NCBI RefSeq assembly: GCF_034008635.1
Contig: NZ_CP125378.1
Coordinates: 4,216,501 to 4,280,500, forward strand
Origin: Pseudomonas sp. P8_229
Lineage (GTDB): Bacteria; Pseudomonadota; Gammaproteobacteria; Pseudomonadales; Pseudomonadaceae
Direction: 5' to 3'
Length of the DNA stretch: 64,000 nucleotides
The position numbers were made by a program, and so were the translations under genes. Positions 38,114-47,422 of this stretch are shown here, piece after piece (positions within the stretch are counted from its first letter, which is position 1; every line of letters begins with the position of its first letter). The notes below the pieces were generated by a model. The model saw only the letters and a list, made by a program, of their open reading frames with translations. It ran no database searches and had not been told where the DNA came from.

Positions 38114-38135
38114 TTTGGATCTGCGTCGCCTGTTG

Positions 38136-38513
38136 TTATGCGGTTTTCCAGGTGATCTCTTCTTCACCGTCTTCGCTGATCCGGATCCAGCGATCGGCGG
38201 TCTCTTCACCTTCTTCCTCGATCCACGTTCCCGGCGCGCAACGCACTTCGACGTTCAGCGCGGCAAAGGCTGCGCGGGCGCAGGCGATGTCGTCGTCCCA
38301 TGGGGTCGCATCGCTTTCCAGGTACAGGCTGTTCCATTTGCCGACGGCTTTTGGCAGCCAGGTCACTGGGATGTTGCCGGCCTTGCACTTGTAGGTCTGG
38401 CCTTTCTGAACCCAGTCGCTGCACGGGCCCAGCGCGGCGCCGAGCCAGGCGGAAATGGCCTTGTGGTCGACGTCGGCGTCTTTCAGGTAAATCTCGATAT
38501 CCGGTTGGCGCAT
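38136..38513 (-). CDS. Conserved hypothetical protein next to rlmA
   Basis: 125 residues from the ATG at 38513, which has GAGGA upstream; a farther ATG at 38585 would add 24 unrelated residues. The sequence is acidic with several Trp residues (ISAWLGAALGPCSDWVQKGQ, then GKWNSLYLESDATPWDDDIA and RWIRISEDGEEEITW). No membrane segment. No function is known to me. 75 bases separate it from rlmA on the same strand. Confidence 0.82.
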   Translation of the reverse strand: MRQPDIEIYLKDADVDHKAISAWLGAALGPCSDWVQKGQTYKCKAGNIPVTWLPKAVGKWNSLYLESDATPWDDDIACARAAFAALNVEVRCAPGTWIEEEGEETADRWIRISEDGEEEITWKTA

Positions 38514-38588
38514 GGATGTCCTCACTGCGGGTCTGAAAAATCCATTCGCGGATTTAGCCGGCCCCGGGCACTTGCCCGAGACCAAAAG

Positions 38589-39398
38589 TTATTGAAGAAC
38601 GAAATAATCGTAGCGCATCGACACGGTGGTCACGAACGGCTCGGCCTGTTCGATCACTGCGGCGCGGCGTTCGGCACTGGCGCGCCAGCCGTGGGGCGTC
38701 ATCGCCAACAGGTTGGCGCGATCCTCGGGTTTGTCCAGCGTCAGTTTGAATTCCAGGGTTTCACTGTGCGCCAGCGCCATGCCTTCGGGCACCAGGGCCA
38801 GATGCTTGTCGTCGGTGTATTCGCGCACTTCGTCGTACAGCCGTTCGCGCAGTTCCATCAGGTGGCCGCTGGTCGGGCCGACCTTCATCAGGCCGCCGCC
38901 GACACTCAGTAGGCGCTTGGCTTCTTCCCAGTCCAGCGGGCTGAAAACACTCGCAAGAAACTGGCAACTGCCCGACGCCAGGGGCACGCGGGCCATGCTG
39001 GCGATCAACCAGGTAAGCGAGGGGTTGCGCTTGCAGGCGCGTTTGACCGCCTCGCGGGAGATGTCCAGCGCGTAGCCATCGGCGTCCGGCAGGGCATCGG
39101 CGATCTGTGCGGTGTAGTAACCCTCGCCGCACCCGATATCGACCCAGCGCGCCGGCGCATAACCCGCCGCCAGCTCGGCCAGACGTTTGGCCACCGGCGC
39201 GTAGTGCCCGGCATTCAAGAAGTCACGGCGAGCCTCGACCATCGCCTGGTTATCGCCAGGATCGCGGCTGTTCTTGTGCTGCACCGGCAACAGGTTCAGG
39301 TAACCCTGGCGCGCGCGGTCGAAGCGGTGGCCGGCAGGGCACACCACGCCGTTGTCCACGCTGTTCAGCGGTTCACTGCAGATCGGGCACGCGAGCAT
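38589..39398 (-). CDS. rlmA: RlmA-type 23S rRNA m1G methyltransferase
   Basis: 269 residues. The N-terminal zinc module uses Cys4, Cys7, Cys20 and His24. The SAM domain has VDIGCGEGYYTAQIADAL and, later, FSPLDWEEAKRLL. RlmA(I) methylates G745 of 23S rRNA in E. coli. The stop/start contact with dapE (shared base at 39398) indicates an operon. Confidence 0.93.
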   Translation of the reverse strand: MLACPICSEPLNSVDNGVVCPAGHRFDRARQGYLNLLPVQHKNSRDPGDNQAMVEARRDFLNAGHYAPVAKRLAELAAGYAPARWVDIGCGEGYYTAQIADALPDADGYALDISREAVKRACKRNPSLTWLIASMARVPLASGSCQFLASVFSPLDWEEAKRLLSVGGGLMKVGPTSGHLMELRERLYDEVREYTDDKHLALVPEGMALAHSETLEFKLTLDKPEDRANLLAMTPHGWRASAERRAAVIEQAEPFVTTVSMRYDYFVLQ

Positions 39399-40549
39399 CA
39401 GGCGAGCAACTTGATCAGGGTCTGGTAGTAGATCTCGGTCAGTACATCGAGATCGGTCGCCAGCACGCGTTCGTTGACCTGGTGAATGGTCGCGTTGACC
39501 GGGCCCAGCTCAACCACTTGGGTGCCCATGGTCGCGATGAAGCGACCGTCGGAAGTACCGCCACTGGTCGACGCCTTGGTCTCGCGGCCGGTGATGTCCT
39601 TGATGCTCGACGACACCGCGTCGAGCAGCGCGCCCGGTTCGGTGAGGAACGGCAGACCGGACAGCGCCCAGTCGATGTGCCAGTCCAGACCGTGCTTGTC
39701 GAGGATGTCGGCCACGCGTTTCTGCAGGCCTTCGACGGTGGATTCGGTGGAGAAACGGAAATTGAACACCGCCACCAGATCACCCGGGATCACGTTGGTC
39801 GCGCCGGTGCCGGAATTGAGGTTGGAAATCTGGAAACTGGTCGGCGGGAAGAAATCGTTGCCGTGATCCCAGTGCTCGGCGGCCAGCTCGGCCAGCGCCG
39901 GGGCCGCGAGGTGGATCGGGTTCTTCGCCAGATGCGGGTAGGCCACGTGACCCTGCACGCCGCGCACGGTGAGCTTGGCGCCCAGCGAGCCGCGACGACC
40001 GTTTTTCACCACGTCACCGACCAGCGTGGTGCTCGACGGTTCTCCGACGATGCACCAGTCCAGACGTTCCTTGCGCGCCACCAGACGTTCAACCACCGCT
40101 TTGGTGCCGTGGTGCGCCGGGCCTTCTTCGTCGCTGGTGATCAGGAACGCGACCTTGCCCTTGTGGTTCGGGTAGTCGGCGACGAAACGCTCGGCGGCCA
40201 CGGTCATCGACGCCAAGCTGCCTTTCATGTCCGCTGCGCCACGGCCGCAGAGCATGCCGTGTTCATCGATCAGCGCGTTGAACGGGTCGATCTGCCAGGC
40301 CGTTACCGGACCGGTCGGCACCACGTCGGTGTGGCCGGCGAAGCACAGCACCGGGCCGTCGTCGTTGCCGTGGGTGGCCCAGAAGTTATCCACATCTTCG
40401 ATGCGCATCGGCTCGAGGGTGAAACCGGCATCGCCCAGGCGCTGCATCATCTGCTTCTGGCAATCGGCGTCGACCGGCGTCACGGACGGACGGCGGATCA
40501 GATCGATGGCGAGTTGGAGGGTCGGCGAAAGGTCGGCGTGGGCCGTCAT
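39398..40549 (-). CDS. dapE: Succinyl-diaminopimelate desuccinylase
   Basis: 383 residues. M20-type zinc amidohydrolase that frees LL-diaminopimelate for lysine and peptidoglycan synthesis. Metal and catalytic motifs: [12 protein letters not shown] (His and following Asp), [13 protein letters not shown] (bridging Asp), and [14 protein letters not shown] (catalytic Glu pair). Length is standard. Transcribed with rlmA; dapD and dapC occur later in this window on the same strand. Confidence 0.97.
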   Translation of the reverse strand: MTAHADLSPTLQLAIDLIRRPSVTPVDADCQKQMMQRLGDAGFTLEPMRIEDVDNFWATHGNDDGPVLCFAGHTDVVPTGPVTAWQIDPFNALIDEHGMLCGRGAADMKGSLASMTVAAERFVADYPNHKGKVAFLITSDEEGPAHHGTKAVVERLVARKERLDWCIVGEPSSTTLVGDVVKNGRRGSLGAKLTVRGVQGHVAYPHLAKNPIHLAAPALAELAAEHWDHGNDFFPPTSFQISNLNSGTGATNVIPGDLVAVFNFRFSTESTVEGLQKRVADILDKHGLDWHIDWALSGLPFLTEPGALLDAVSSSIKDITGRETKASTSGGTSDGRFIATMGTQVVELGPVNATIHQVNERVLATDLDVLTEIYYQTLIKLLA

Positions 40550-40656
40550 GGAAAACTCCGGAGATCATGAATGTGGGCGCGGACTAACTGTAGGAATTGG
40601 GTTCGGCCAATGAGCCGAACGCCGCCAAGCCCTGCAAAATGGCGGTTATCTTAAAG

Positions 40657-40684
40657 CAAAACGGCGACCATTGGCCGCCGTTTA
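40657..40684 (-). terminator. terminator of the ndvB-like gene
   Basis: On the minus strand AAACGGCGG pairs with CCGCCGTTT-like GTCGCCGTTTT, followed by TTGCTTT. It begins about 17 bases after the stop of the glucan enzyme gene. Confidence 0.8.
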
Positions 40685-40700
40685 GTGCTTCGTCGAGGAA

Positions 40701-43292
40701 TTAGACGACAGGCGCCGGTTCAGGCTCCGTTGCCGGTTTTGGCAGCGACGAGAGGAACGCCATGATCAGCGCTGCCAGGTACGGCAGCGACTGCACCAGC
40801 AGCATCGCCACCCAGAAGCGCATGTCGTTGCTCGGAATGCCTTGCACCAGGTAGATCCCCAGTGCCGCGCCCCACAACAGCAGCATGATGAACAGCTCTT
40901 CGCGCGCTTCGGAAATCGCCACCCAGAAGCCGTGGTTGTCGGCGTTTTTCGGCGTGCGGAAGAACGGGATGCTGCTGGTGAAGAAGCCGTACAGCACCGC
41001 TTTGGCGATGGTGTGCGACAACGCCAGGCCCGCGAGCGCCGCGCAGAACGCATCCTTGAGGTTCACGCCGACGGCGCGACGGTACAGGAAGATGATCTTG
41101 CCGACCTTGAATACGAACAGCGCCAAAGGCGGGATCGCGAAGATCAGCAGCGGCGGATCGACCCGTTGCGGCACGATGATCATCGCCGCCGACCACAACA
41201 GCGCGCCGACGGTGAAGAAGATGTTCATGCCGTCCGCGACCCACGGCAACCAGCCGGCGAGGAAGTGGTAGCGCTGGCCACGGGTCAGCTCGGTGTCCTT
41301 GCCGCGCAACAGGCTGCCGGTGTGGCGCTTGATGATCTGGATCGCGCCATAGGCCCAGCGGAAACGCTGCTTCTTGAAGTCGATGAAGGTATCCGGCATC
41401 AGACCCTTGCCGTAACTGTCGTGGTAATACGCCGCCGACAGACCTTTTTCGAACACGCGCAGACCGAGCTCGGCGTCTTCACAGATGCACCAGTCGGCCC
41501 AGCCCAACTCTTCCAGAACCGAACGCCGGGTCATGGTCATGGTGCCGTGCTGGATGATCGCGTCGCGGTCGTTGCGGGTGACCATGCCGATGTGGAAGAA
41601 GCCTTTGTATTCGGCGTAGCAGAGCTTCTTGAAGGTGCTTTCGTTCTGGTCGCGGTAATCCTGCGGCGACTGCACCACGGCGATTTTCGGATCGGCGAAG
41701 TGCGGCACCATATGCTTGAGCCAGTTCGGGTGCACGCAGTAGTCGGAGTCGATCACCGCGATGACTTCGGCGTCCTTGGCGGTGTGCGGAATCAGGTAGT
41801 TCAGCGCGCCGCCCTTGAAGCCGGCCAGGGGCGATACGTGGAAGAACTTGAAGCGCGGGCCCAAGGTTTCGCAGTAGTCGCGCACCGGCTCCCACACGGC
41901 CGGGTCCTTGGTGTTGTTGTCGATGATCAGGACTTCATAGTCCGGGTAATCGAGGGCGGCCAGGGCGTCGAGGGTCTGTTTGACCATCTCCGGTGGCTCG
42001 TTGTAGCAAGGTACGTGGATCGAGACTTTCGGTCTGTAGTCCGAGTCGCCCACCACCGGCAGGAATTCACGCCGGCGCTTGTGGGTCCAGACCGCTTCGG
42101 CCAGTTCATGCGCCTCGGTCAGCAATACGATGAACACCCCGAGCGCACCCAGCGCTAGGAGGAAACCCACCGTCAGGCTGAACCAGGTGCTGTATTGCTG
42201 GCTGTAGTCGTAGCCGATCCACACGAGCACTGAACCGCAGAGGAACGCGATAAAGGTCAGGAAGGTACGGCCACGCTGGCGCAGCGCCGAGCCGTCAATC
42301 ATCAGCAGGGTCAGCGACAGCAGCGCCAGCACCACCGAACCGATGGCCAGCACGCGCCATTGCGGGATCGCCACTACCGGGCCTTCGAAGTTGAATTTCT
42401 GCTGGCGCGCAGCGTTGAACACGCCCCAGTAGGCGCCTACCGAACCTTCGTCACTGGCCTTCCACGGCTGGTCGAAGGCTTCGATCACGAAGTAGTTGAA
42501 GCCCTGGCGGTTAAGCTTGTTGACCAGGGTGCGCAGGTAGATTGCCTGATCCGCCGGCGACGCATCGGCGCCACCGCGCATGCGACCGTTGCTCGGCCAG
42601 CCGACTTCGGACAGCAGCAACGGTTTTTTCGGGAACATCTTTTTCAGGTCGCGGGCGCGGTCGAAGACGAACTGCCCGGCCTTGTCGACGGGGATGAATT
42701 CCCAGTACGGCAGCACGTGAGCAGCGATCAGGTCGACGTGTTTGGCCAGTTCCGGGTGTTCTTCCCAGACGTGCCACTGCTCGGAAGTGGTCACCGGCAC
42801 CTTCACCGCTGAACGCACGCGATCAAGCAGCACGCTCAGTTGTTCGGCAGTGATTTCCTTGCGGAAGATCGCCTCGTTGCCGACCACCACGCGAACCACG
42901 CTGCGCGAAGTGTTGGCCAGTTCGATGGCGCGCTGGATTTCCCGCTCGTTGCGTTCCTGGTCGGGGCTGATCCAGATCCCGAGGGTCACGCGCAGACCGA
43001 ACTCTTCCGCCAGTTTCGGGATGTCCTGCAGGGAACCGTCGACCGAGTAGATACGGATGTTGTCCGTCAGCTTGCTCATGATCTCCAGGTCGCGGCGCAT
43101 TTCATCGTCAGTCGGATACTGATCCTTCTGTGGGTATTGACCCTGCTGGAATGGCGAATAGGAGAAACCGGAGATCTGCTCCGGCCAGTTGGGCGCGGAG
43201 ACCGGGCGGTTGATCAGCGCCCAGAAACCGGTGAACAGGGCGGCGATTGCCAGAACCACCACCAGGTTGAGACCAAATTTACGCGATGACAT
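40701..43292 (-). CDS. ndvB: NdvB-like GH17-GT2 beta-glucan synthase
   Basis: 863 residues from ATG 43292 (MSSRKFGLNL); a TTG six codons earlier is less likely. A membrane anchor (about 7-26) is followed by a periplasmic GH17 domain with acid/base Glu140 (VVVGNEAIF) and nucleophile Glu229 (LLSEVGWPSNG). Two membrane segments lead to a GT2 domain: VPCYNEPPEMVKQTLDAL, VIDSDYCVHP, CEDAELGLRVFEKG, and QRFRWAYGA (QxxRW). More membrane helices end the protein. P. aeruginosa NdvB of this design makes cyclic beta-1,3-glucans tied to biofilm drug tolerance. Orthology is by architecture and gene order. Confidence 0.93.
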   Translation of the reverse strand: MSSRKFGLNLVVVLAIAALFTGFWALINRPVSAPNWPEQISGFSYSPFQQGQYPQKDQYPTDDEMRRDLEIMSKLTDNIRIYSVDGSLQDIPKLAEEFGLRVTLGIWISPDQERNEREIQRAIELANTSRSVVRVVVGNEAIFRKEITAEQLSVLLDRVRSAVKVPVTTSEQWHVWEEHPELAKHVDLIAAHVLPYWEFIPVDKAGQFVFDRARDLKKMFPKKPLLLSEVGWPSNGRMRGGADASPADQAIYLRTLVNKLNRQGFNYFVIEAFDQPWKASDEGSVGAYWGVFNAARQQKFNFEGPVVAIPQWRVLAIGSVVLALLSLTLLMIDGSALRQRGRTFLTFIAFLCGSVLVWIGYDYSQQYSTWFSLTVGFLLALGALGVFIVLLTEAHELAEAVWTHKRRREFLPVVGDSDYRPKVSIHVPCYNEPPEMVKQTLDALAALDYPDYEVLIIDNNTKDPAVWEPVRDYCETLGPRFKFFHVSPLAGFKGGALNYLIPHTAKDAEVIAVIDSDYCVHPNWLKHMVPHFADPKIAVVQSPQDYRDQNESTFKKLCYAEYKGFFHIGMVTRNDRDAIIQHGTMTMTRRSVLEELGWADWCICEDAELGLRVFEKGLSAAYYHDSYGKGLMPDTFIDFKKQRFRWAYGAIQIIKRHTGSLLRGKDTELTRGQRYHFLAGWLPWVADGMNIFFTVGALLWSAAMIIVPQRVDPPLLIFAIPPLALFVFKVGKIIFLYRRAVGVNLKDAFCAALAGLALSHTIAKAVLYGFFTSSIPFFRTPKNADNHGFWVAISEAREELFIMLLLWGAALGIYLVQGIPSNDMRFWVAMLLVQSLPYLAALIMAFLSSLPKPATEPEPAPVV

Positions 43293-43497
43293 AGCTATTT
43301 CGGGTTCCAAAGGCTGTGGAACGAAGGATCGGTTGGTATTGCGGCTTTCTGACTAGCAAAGGGCGCGAATCCTACACCGGCAGTTCACTGCTCGTACACC
43401 GGACAGGGAAATGCCGGACATTGGGCAGTCCAACCTGATTTAAGTTCTTTAGTAACAGCTTGTAAGAGAAAACTTTGTTCAGTGTGGCATCAATTTC

Positions 43498-43593
43498 CTG
43501 TGGCGAGGGAGCTTGCTCCCGCTGGACTGCGACGCAGGCCGCTTTTTTGAGGGCCGCTTCGCGACCCAGCGGGAGCAAGCTCACTCGCCACAG
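43498..43593. repeat. palindromic repeat (GAGGGAGCTTGCTCCC family)
   Basis: CTGTGGCGAGGGAGCTTGCTCCCGCTGG at the left pairs with CCAGCGGGAGCAAGCTCACTCGCCACAG at the right. A third repeat family, distinct from the two others. The rest of 43293-43691 holds no supported gene. Confidence 0.9.
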
Positions 43594-43691
43594 GGTTTGT
43601 ATAAAACGGCTGCGTTCACCGTTCATAGCGTCAAAGATGCTCTTGGCCGCCGACGGCCCTATAATGCGCGCCGGTTTTTGGGGTAATGGTC

Positions 43692-44504
43692 ATGAGTACA
43701 GAAGATCCACGGTTTGCAGGCATCGCCCGTTTGTATGGCATCGAGGGCCTCGAGCGCCTGCGTGCGGCCCATGTGGCGATTGTCGGCGTCGGTGGCGTCG
43801 GTTCCTGGGCGGCGGAAGCCATGGCCCGGTGTGGCGTGGGCGAGATTTCGCTGTTCGACCTCGACGACGTCTGCGTCAGCAACGCCAACCGGCAGTTGCA
43901 TGCGCTGGACAGCACTGTCGGCAAACCCAAGGTCGAAGTGATGGCCGAGCGTCTGCGCGGGATCAACCCGGACTGCACGGTGCACGCGGTGGCCGATTTC
44001 GTCACCCGCGACACCATGGCCGAGTACATCACGCCGAACATCGATTGTGTGATCGACTGCATCGACGCGGTCAACGCCAAGGCTGCGCTGATTGCCTGGT
44101 GCAAACGCCGCAAGATCCAGATCATCACCACCGGCGGTGCCGGCGGGCAGATTGATCCGACGCTGATTCAGGTCTGCGACCTCAACCGTACGTTCAACGA
44201 TCCACTGGCCTCGAAAGTGCGTTCGACCCTGCGTCGTGACTACGGCTTCTCGCGCACCGTGACCCGCCATTACAGCGTGCCGTGCGTGTTCTCCACTGAA
44301 CAGCTGCGCTATCCGAAACCCGATGGCAGCATCTGTCTGCAGAAGAGTTTTGTCGGCGATGGCGTGAAGCTCGACTGCGCGGGCGGGTTTGGCGCGGTGA
44401 TGATGGTGACGGCGACGTTCGGCATGGTCGCGGCGACCAAGGCTGTGGACAAGATTGTGGCGGGCGTTCGGCGCCCGGCGGATCGCATTAAACCTCAGGT
44501 TTGA
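43692..44504 (+). CDS. tcdA: TcdA, tRNA t6A37 dehydratase
   Basis: 270 residues from ATG 43692, with GGGG eight bases upstream; the ATG two codons earlier is too close to that site. E1-like, ATP-dependent enzyme that cyclises t6A37 to ct6A in tRNA. It has the nucleotide loop VGVGGVGSWAAEAMARCG, LFDLDDVCVSNANRQ, and DCIDAVNAKAAL. It depends in E. coli on sulfur-transfer partners CsdA-CsdE, encoded next door on the opposite strand. Confidence 0.95.
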   Translation: MSTEDPRFAGIARLYGIEGLERLRAAHVAIVGVGGVGSWAAEAMARCGVGEISLFDLDDVCVSNANRQLHALDSTVGKPKVEVMAERLRGINPDCTVHAVADFVTRDTMAEYITPNIDCVIDCIDAVNAKAALIAWCKRRKIQIITTGGAGGQIDPTLIQVCDLNRTFNDPLASKVRSTLRRDYGFSRTVTRHYSVPCVFSTEQLRYPKPDGSICLQKSFVGDGVKLDCAGGFGAVMMVTATFGMVAATKAVDKIVAGVRRPADRIKPQV

Positions 44505-44523
44505 TGTTGTGGCTGCTGGCCCC

Positions 44524-44600
44524 TTCGCGAGCAAGCCCGCTCCCACATTGGATCTGTGGTGTTCACAAATCCCCTGTGGGAGCGGGCTTGCTCGCGAAGG
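44524..44600. repeat. REP palindrome pair
   Basis: TTCGCGAGCAAGCCCGCTCCCACA faces TGTGGGAGCGGGCTTGCTCGCGAA, the same inside-out arrangement as at 26639. Between convergent tcdA and csdE. Confidence 0.9.
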
Positions 44601-44603
44601 CGA

Positions 44604-45008
44604 TTAACCGGCCAACTCATTCATTCGCTGGAGCACGGCATTCAAGCCATTGCTGCGCGATGGCGATAGCTGGCGCGAAAGGCCGAGTTGATTAAACCAG
44701 TCTGGCAGATCAACCTGTTGCAACTCAGCCGCCGACAAGCCGTTAACCCGCAACAGCAACAACGCCACCAACCCGCGAATCATCCGCGCATCGCTGCTGG
44801 CGCTGAATTGCCAATGACCGTCACGCAATTCCCCAACCAGCCACACCTGACTCTCACAGCCATGCACCCGGTTGGCCTCGCACTTGTCCGCGTCATCCAG
44901 CGGCGGCAAACGATCACCAAACTGCATCAACAACCGCGCGCGCTGTTCCCAGCCAGCCGCATTCTGAAAAGTCTGCAACGCCTCGGCGGCTTCGACCGGC
45001 AGGCTCAT
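44604..45008 (-). CDS. csdE: CsdE/SufE-like sulfur acceptor
   Basis: 134 residues. SufE-fold protein that accepts persulfide sulfur from the cysteine desulfurase. The acceptor is Cys51 in RVHGCESQVWLVGE; further landmarks are RMIRGLVALLLLRVNG and the C-terminal SRSNGLNAVLQRM. Overlap of four bases (ATGA) with csdA shows coupled expression, which makes CsdE more likely than SufE. Confidence 0.92.
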   Translation of the reverse strand: MSLPVEAAEALQTFQNAAGWEQRARLLMQFGDRLPPLDDADKCEANRVHGCESQVWLVGELRDGHWQFSASSDARMIRGLVALLLLRVNGLSAAELQQVDLPDWFNQLGLSRQLSPSRSNGLNAVLQRMNELAG

Positions 45009-46207
45009 CGCAACAACTCCAGCGCCTGATCCAGTGCTTCGAAGAAGCGTTCCAGATCCTCGGAATCGTTGTACAACGCCAGCGACACGCGAATCGCCCC
45101 GGCCAGCTCAAGGCTTTTGAGCAACGGCATGGCGCAATGATGCCCGGCGCGCACGGCGATACCTTGCTCGGTCAACAGGTGCGCCAGATCAGCGTTGTGC
45201 ACGCCCTCGACGACAAAACTTGCCAGCGCCAGCTGCGGTTTGCCCAGCAGGCGAATGCCGTTACGGGCGGCGAGGCCTTGCAGCAGATAGTCGTGCAGCG
45301 CTGCTTCATGGGCGGATACCGCGTCCTGATCGAGCCCGGCCAGATAGTCGAGGGTTGCACCCAATCCGATCACGCTGGCAATCGGCGGCGTGCCCGCTTC
45401 AAAACCCAGCGGGGCAGGGCGGAAACGCGCGTCGTGATAGTTGGCTTCCAGCACCATTTCGCCGCCGAACTGCCACGGCTGCAGTTGCTCAAGCGCTGTG
45501 TTGCGCCCGAACAGCACGCCGAGGCCATCGGGGCCGTACAGCTTGTGGCTGGAAAACACATAGAAGTCGCAACCCAGCGCCTGCACGTCGTGGCGACCAT
45601 GCACCACACCTTGCGCGCCATCGACCACGGTCAGCGCGTTCTGCGCCTTGGCCATCGCCAACAGTGCCGGCAGCGGCTGCCAGGCACCGAGCACATTGGA
45701 CAACTGACTGACCGCCAGCAAGCGAGTGCGCGGACCGATCAGGCGTACGGCGGCGCCGAGGTCGATCACGCCGTCGGCGTCCAGCGGCAGGATCACCAGT
45801 TTCAGGTCGCGACGCTGCGCCAGTTGCTGCCACGGCAGCAGGTTGGCGTGATGCTCCAGGGCGCTGATGACAATTTCATCGCCCGGGTGGAAAAGATGTT
45901 CCAGGCCATACGCCAGGAGATTCAGCGCACTGGTGGCGCCGTGGGTGAAGATGATCTGCCCGCTGTCACCGGCATTCAGCCACTGGGCAACCTTGAGCCG
46001 ACTGTCTTCGAACGCCTGCGTGGCGTGGGCGCCGGGCAGGTGCTGCGCGCGATGCACATTGGCTGCGCCGTTGGCGTAGTAATGCGTCAGTGCGTCGAGC
46101 AGGGCCTGGGGTTTTTGCGTGGTGGCGGCGTTGTCCAGATAGGTCTGGTCTTGCCGTTGCAGGGCGGCGATGGCCGGAAAATCGGCGCGCCAGGGAGAGG
46201 GAATCAT
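45005..46207 (-). CDS. csdA: CsdA, class V cysteine desulfurase
   Basis: 400 residues from ATG 46207 (a GTG one codon earlier is possible). PLP enzyme that removes sulfur from cysteine. N-terminus TYLDNAATTQKPQALL, PLP Lys in VFSSHKLYGPDGLGV, catalytic Cys in AVRAGHHCAMPLLK (SufS/CsdA-type loop). It feeds CsdE and, through it, the TcdA step and possibly Fe-S assembly. The ribosome site is weak. Confidence 0.94.
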   Translation of the reverse strand: MIPSPWRADFPAIAALQRQDQTYLDNAATTQKPQALLDALTHYYANGAANVHRAQHLPGAHATQAFEDSRLKVAQWLNAGDSGQIIFTHGATSALNLLAYGLEHLFHPGDEIVISALEHHANLLPWQQLAQRRDLKLVILPLDADGVIDLGAAVRLIGPRTRLLAVSQLSNVLGAWQPLPALLAMAKAQNALTVVDGAQGVVHGRHDVQALGCDFYVFSSHKLYGPDGLGVLFGRNTALEQLQPWQFGGEMVLEANYHDARFRPAPLGFEAGTPPIASVIGLGATLDYLAGLDQDAVSAHEAALHDYLLQGLAARNGIRLLGKPQLALASFVVEGVHNADLAHLLTEQGIAVRAGHHCAMPLLKSLELAGAIRVSLALYNDSEDLERFFEALDQALELLR

Positions 46208-46254
46208 CACAGTTTTTAGCCCTGGTGAAGAGGGGCGGGATGTACGCCAAACCT

Positions 46255-46341
46255 TGTGGGAGCGAGCCTGCTCGCGAAGACGTCCCTGAGAACGCCAAGA
46301 GCTTCGCGAGCAGGTCGAATCGTCGAGCCGTCGCTCCCACA
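46255..46341. repeat. degenerate REP pair
   Basis: TGTGGGAGCGAGCCTGCTCGCGAAGA is at the left. The right arm CTTCGCGAGCAGG-TCGAATCGTCGAGCCG-TCGCTCCCACA carries about a dozen inserted bases, so the mirror is broken. A decayed member of the main family between csdA and dapD. Confidence 0.82.
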
Positions 46342-46355
46342 GGTGCTTAAAGCAC

Positions 46356-47390
46356 TTAGTTGTGAGCGTGCAGCGCTTCGTTCAGTTCGATCGCCGATTT
46401 GTGGGTTTTGCACTCCACGGCACCGGTTTCCGAATTGCGACGGAACAGCAGGTCAGTCTGACCGGCCAGTTCACGCGCCTTCACAACCTTGACCAGGTTG
46501 TTGTGCTCGTCCAGCAGCGCGACCTTGGTGCCGGCGGTCACGTACAGGCCCGATTCGACGGTGTTGCGGTCGCCCAACGGAATACCGATACCGGCGTTGG
46601 CACCGATCAGGCAGCCTTCGCCAACCTTGATCACGATGTTGCCGCCACCCGACAGGGTGCCCATGGTCGAGCAGCCGCCGCCCAGGTCCGAACCCTTGCC
46701 GACGAACACGCCAGCGGAGACGCGGCCTTCGATCATGCCCGGGCCTTCGGTGCCGGCGTTGAAGTTGATGAAGCCTTCGTGCATCACGGTGGTGCCTTCG
46801 CCCACGTACGCACCCAGACGCAGACGTGCCGCGTCAGCGATACGCACGCCGGCCGGTACCACGTAGTCGGTCATTTTCGGGAACTTGTCCACCGAGAACA
46901 CTTCCAGCAGCTCGCCACGCAGACGGGCTTCGAGTTGCAGTTCGGCCAGTTCGCTCAGGTCGATCGCGCCCTGGCTGGTCCAGGCAACGTTCGGCAGCAG
47001 CGGGAAGATCCCGGCCAGGCTCACGCCGTGCGGCTTGACCAGGCGGTGGGACAGCAGGTGTAGCTTGAGGTAGGCCTCGGGTGTCGAGGTCAGCTGTGCG
47101 TCTTCGGCCAGCAGGGTGGCGACCAGCGGCTTGTGGCTCTCGGCCAGACGGGTCAGCAGTTTGCCTTGAACGGCGTCGATGCCTTTGACCGCTTCAGCCA
47201 GTTGCGCAGCCTGTGCAGTGGTAAAAGTGATGGCCTGGTTGCCTTCGGTGTAACCGAGGATCGGCGCAACGGCGGCGACCAGTTCGGCCGAAGGGTTGAG
47301 CAGTGGCTGAGCGTAGAACACTTCCAGCCAGGCGCCTTGACGGTTCTGAGTGCCGACACCAAAGGCGATGCTGAACAGGGAATTGGACAT
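46356..47390 (-). CDS. dapD: Tetrahydrodipicolinate N-succinyltransferase
   Basis: 344 residues, the long Pseudomonas form. It succinylates tetrahydrodipicolinate using succinyl-CoA in the lysine pathway. The left-handed beta-helix is evident: VAYVGEGTTVMHEGF-like hexapeptides, GGGCSTMGTLSGGGNIVIKV, then GCLIGANAGIGIPLGD. The N-terminal domain (about 1-150) is typical of this clade. dapE and dapC flank it at a distance on the same strand. Confidence 0.95.
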   Translation of the reverse strand: MSNSLFSIAFGVGTQNRQGAWLEVFYAQPLLNPSAELVAAVAPILGYTEGNQAITFTTAQAAQLAEAVKGIDAVQGKLLTRLAESHKPLVATLLAEDAQLTSTPEAYLKLHLLSHRLVKPHGVSLAGIFPLLPNVAWTSQGAIDLSELAELQLEARLRGELLEVFSVDKFPKMTDYVVPAGVRIADAARLRLGAYVGEGTTVMHEGFINFNAGTEGPGMIEGRVSAGVFVGKGSDLGGGCSTMGTLSGGGNIVIKVGEGCLIGANAGIGIPLGDRNTVESGLYVTAGTKVALLDEHNNLVKVVKARELAGQTDLLFRRNSETGAVECKTHKSAIELNEALHAHN

Positions 47391-47422
47391 GTGAATACCT
47401 CTAGCAATAAGTGACGGGCTGC

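Noticed and set aside
43372..43626. Small minus-strand gene between ndvB and tcdA
   Set aside because: It runs across a palindromic repeat and has no ribosome site or recognisable sequence.
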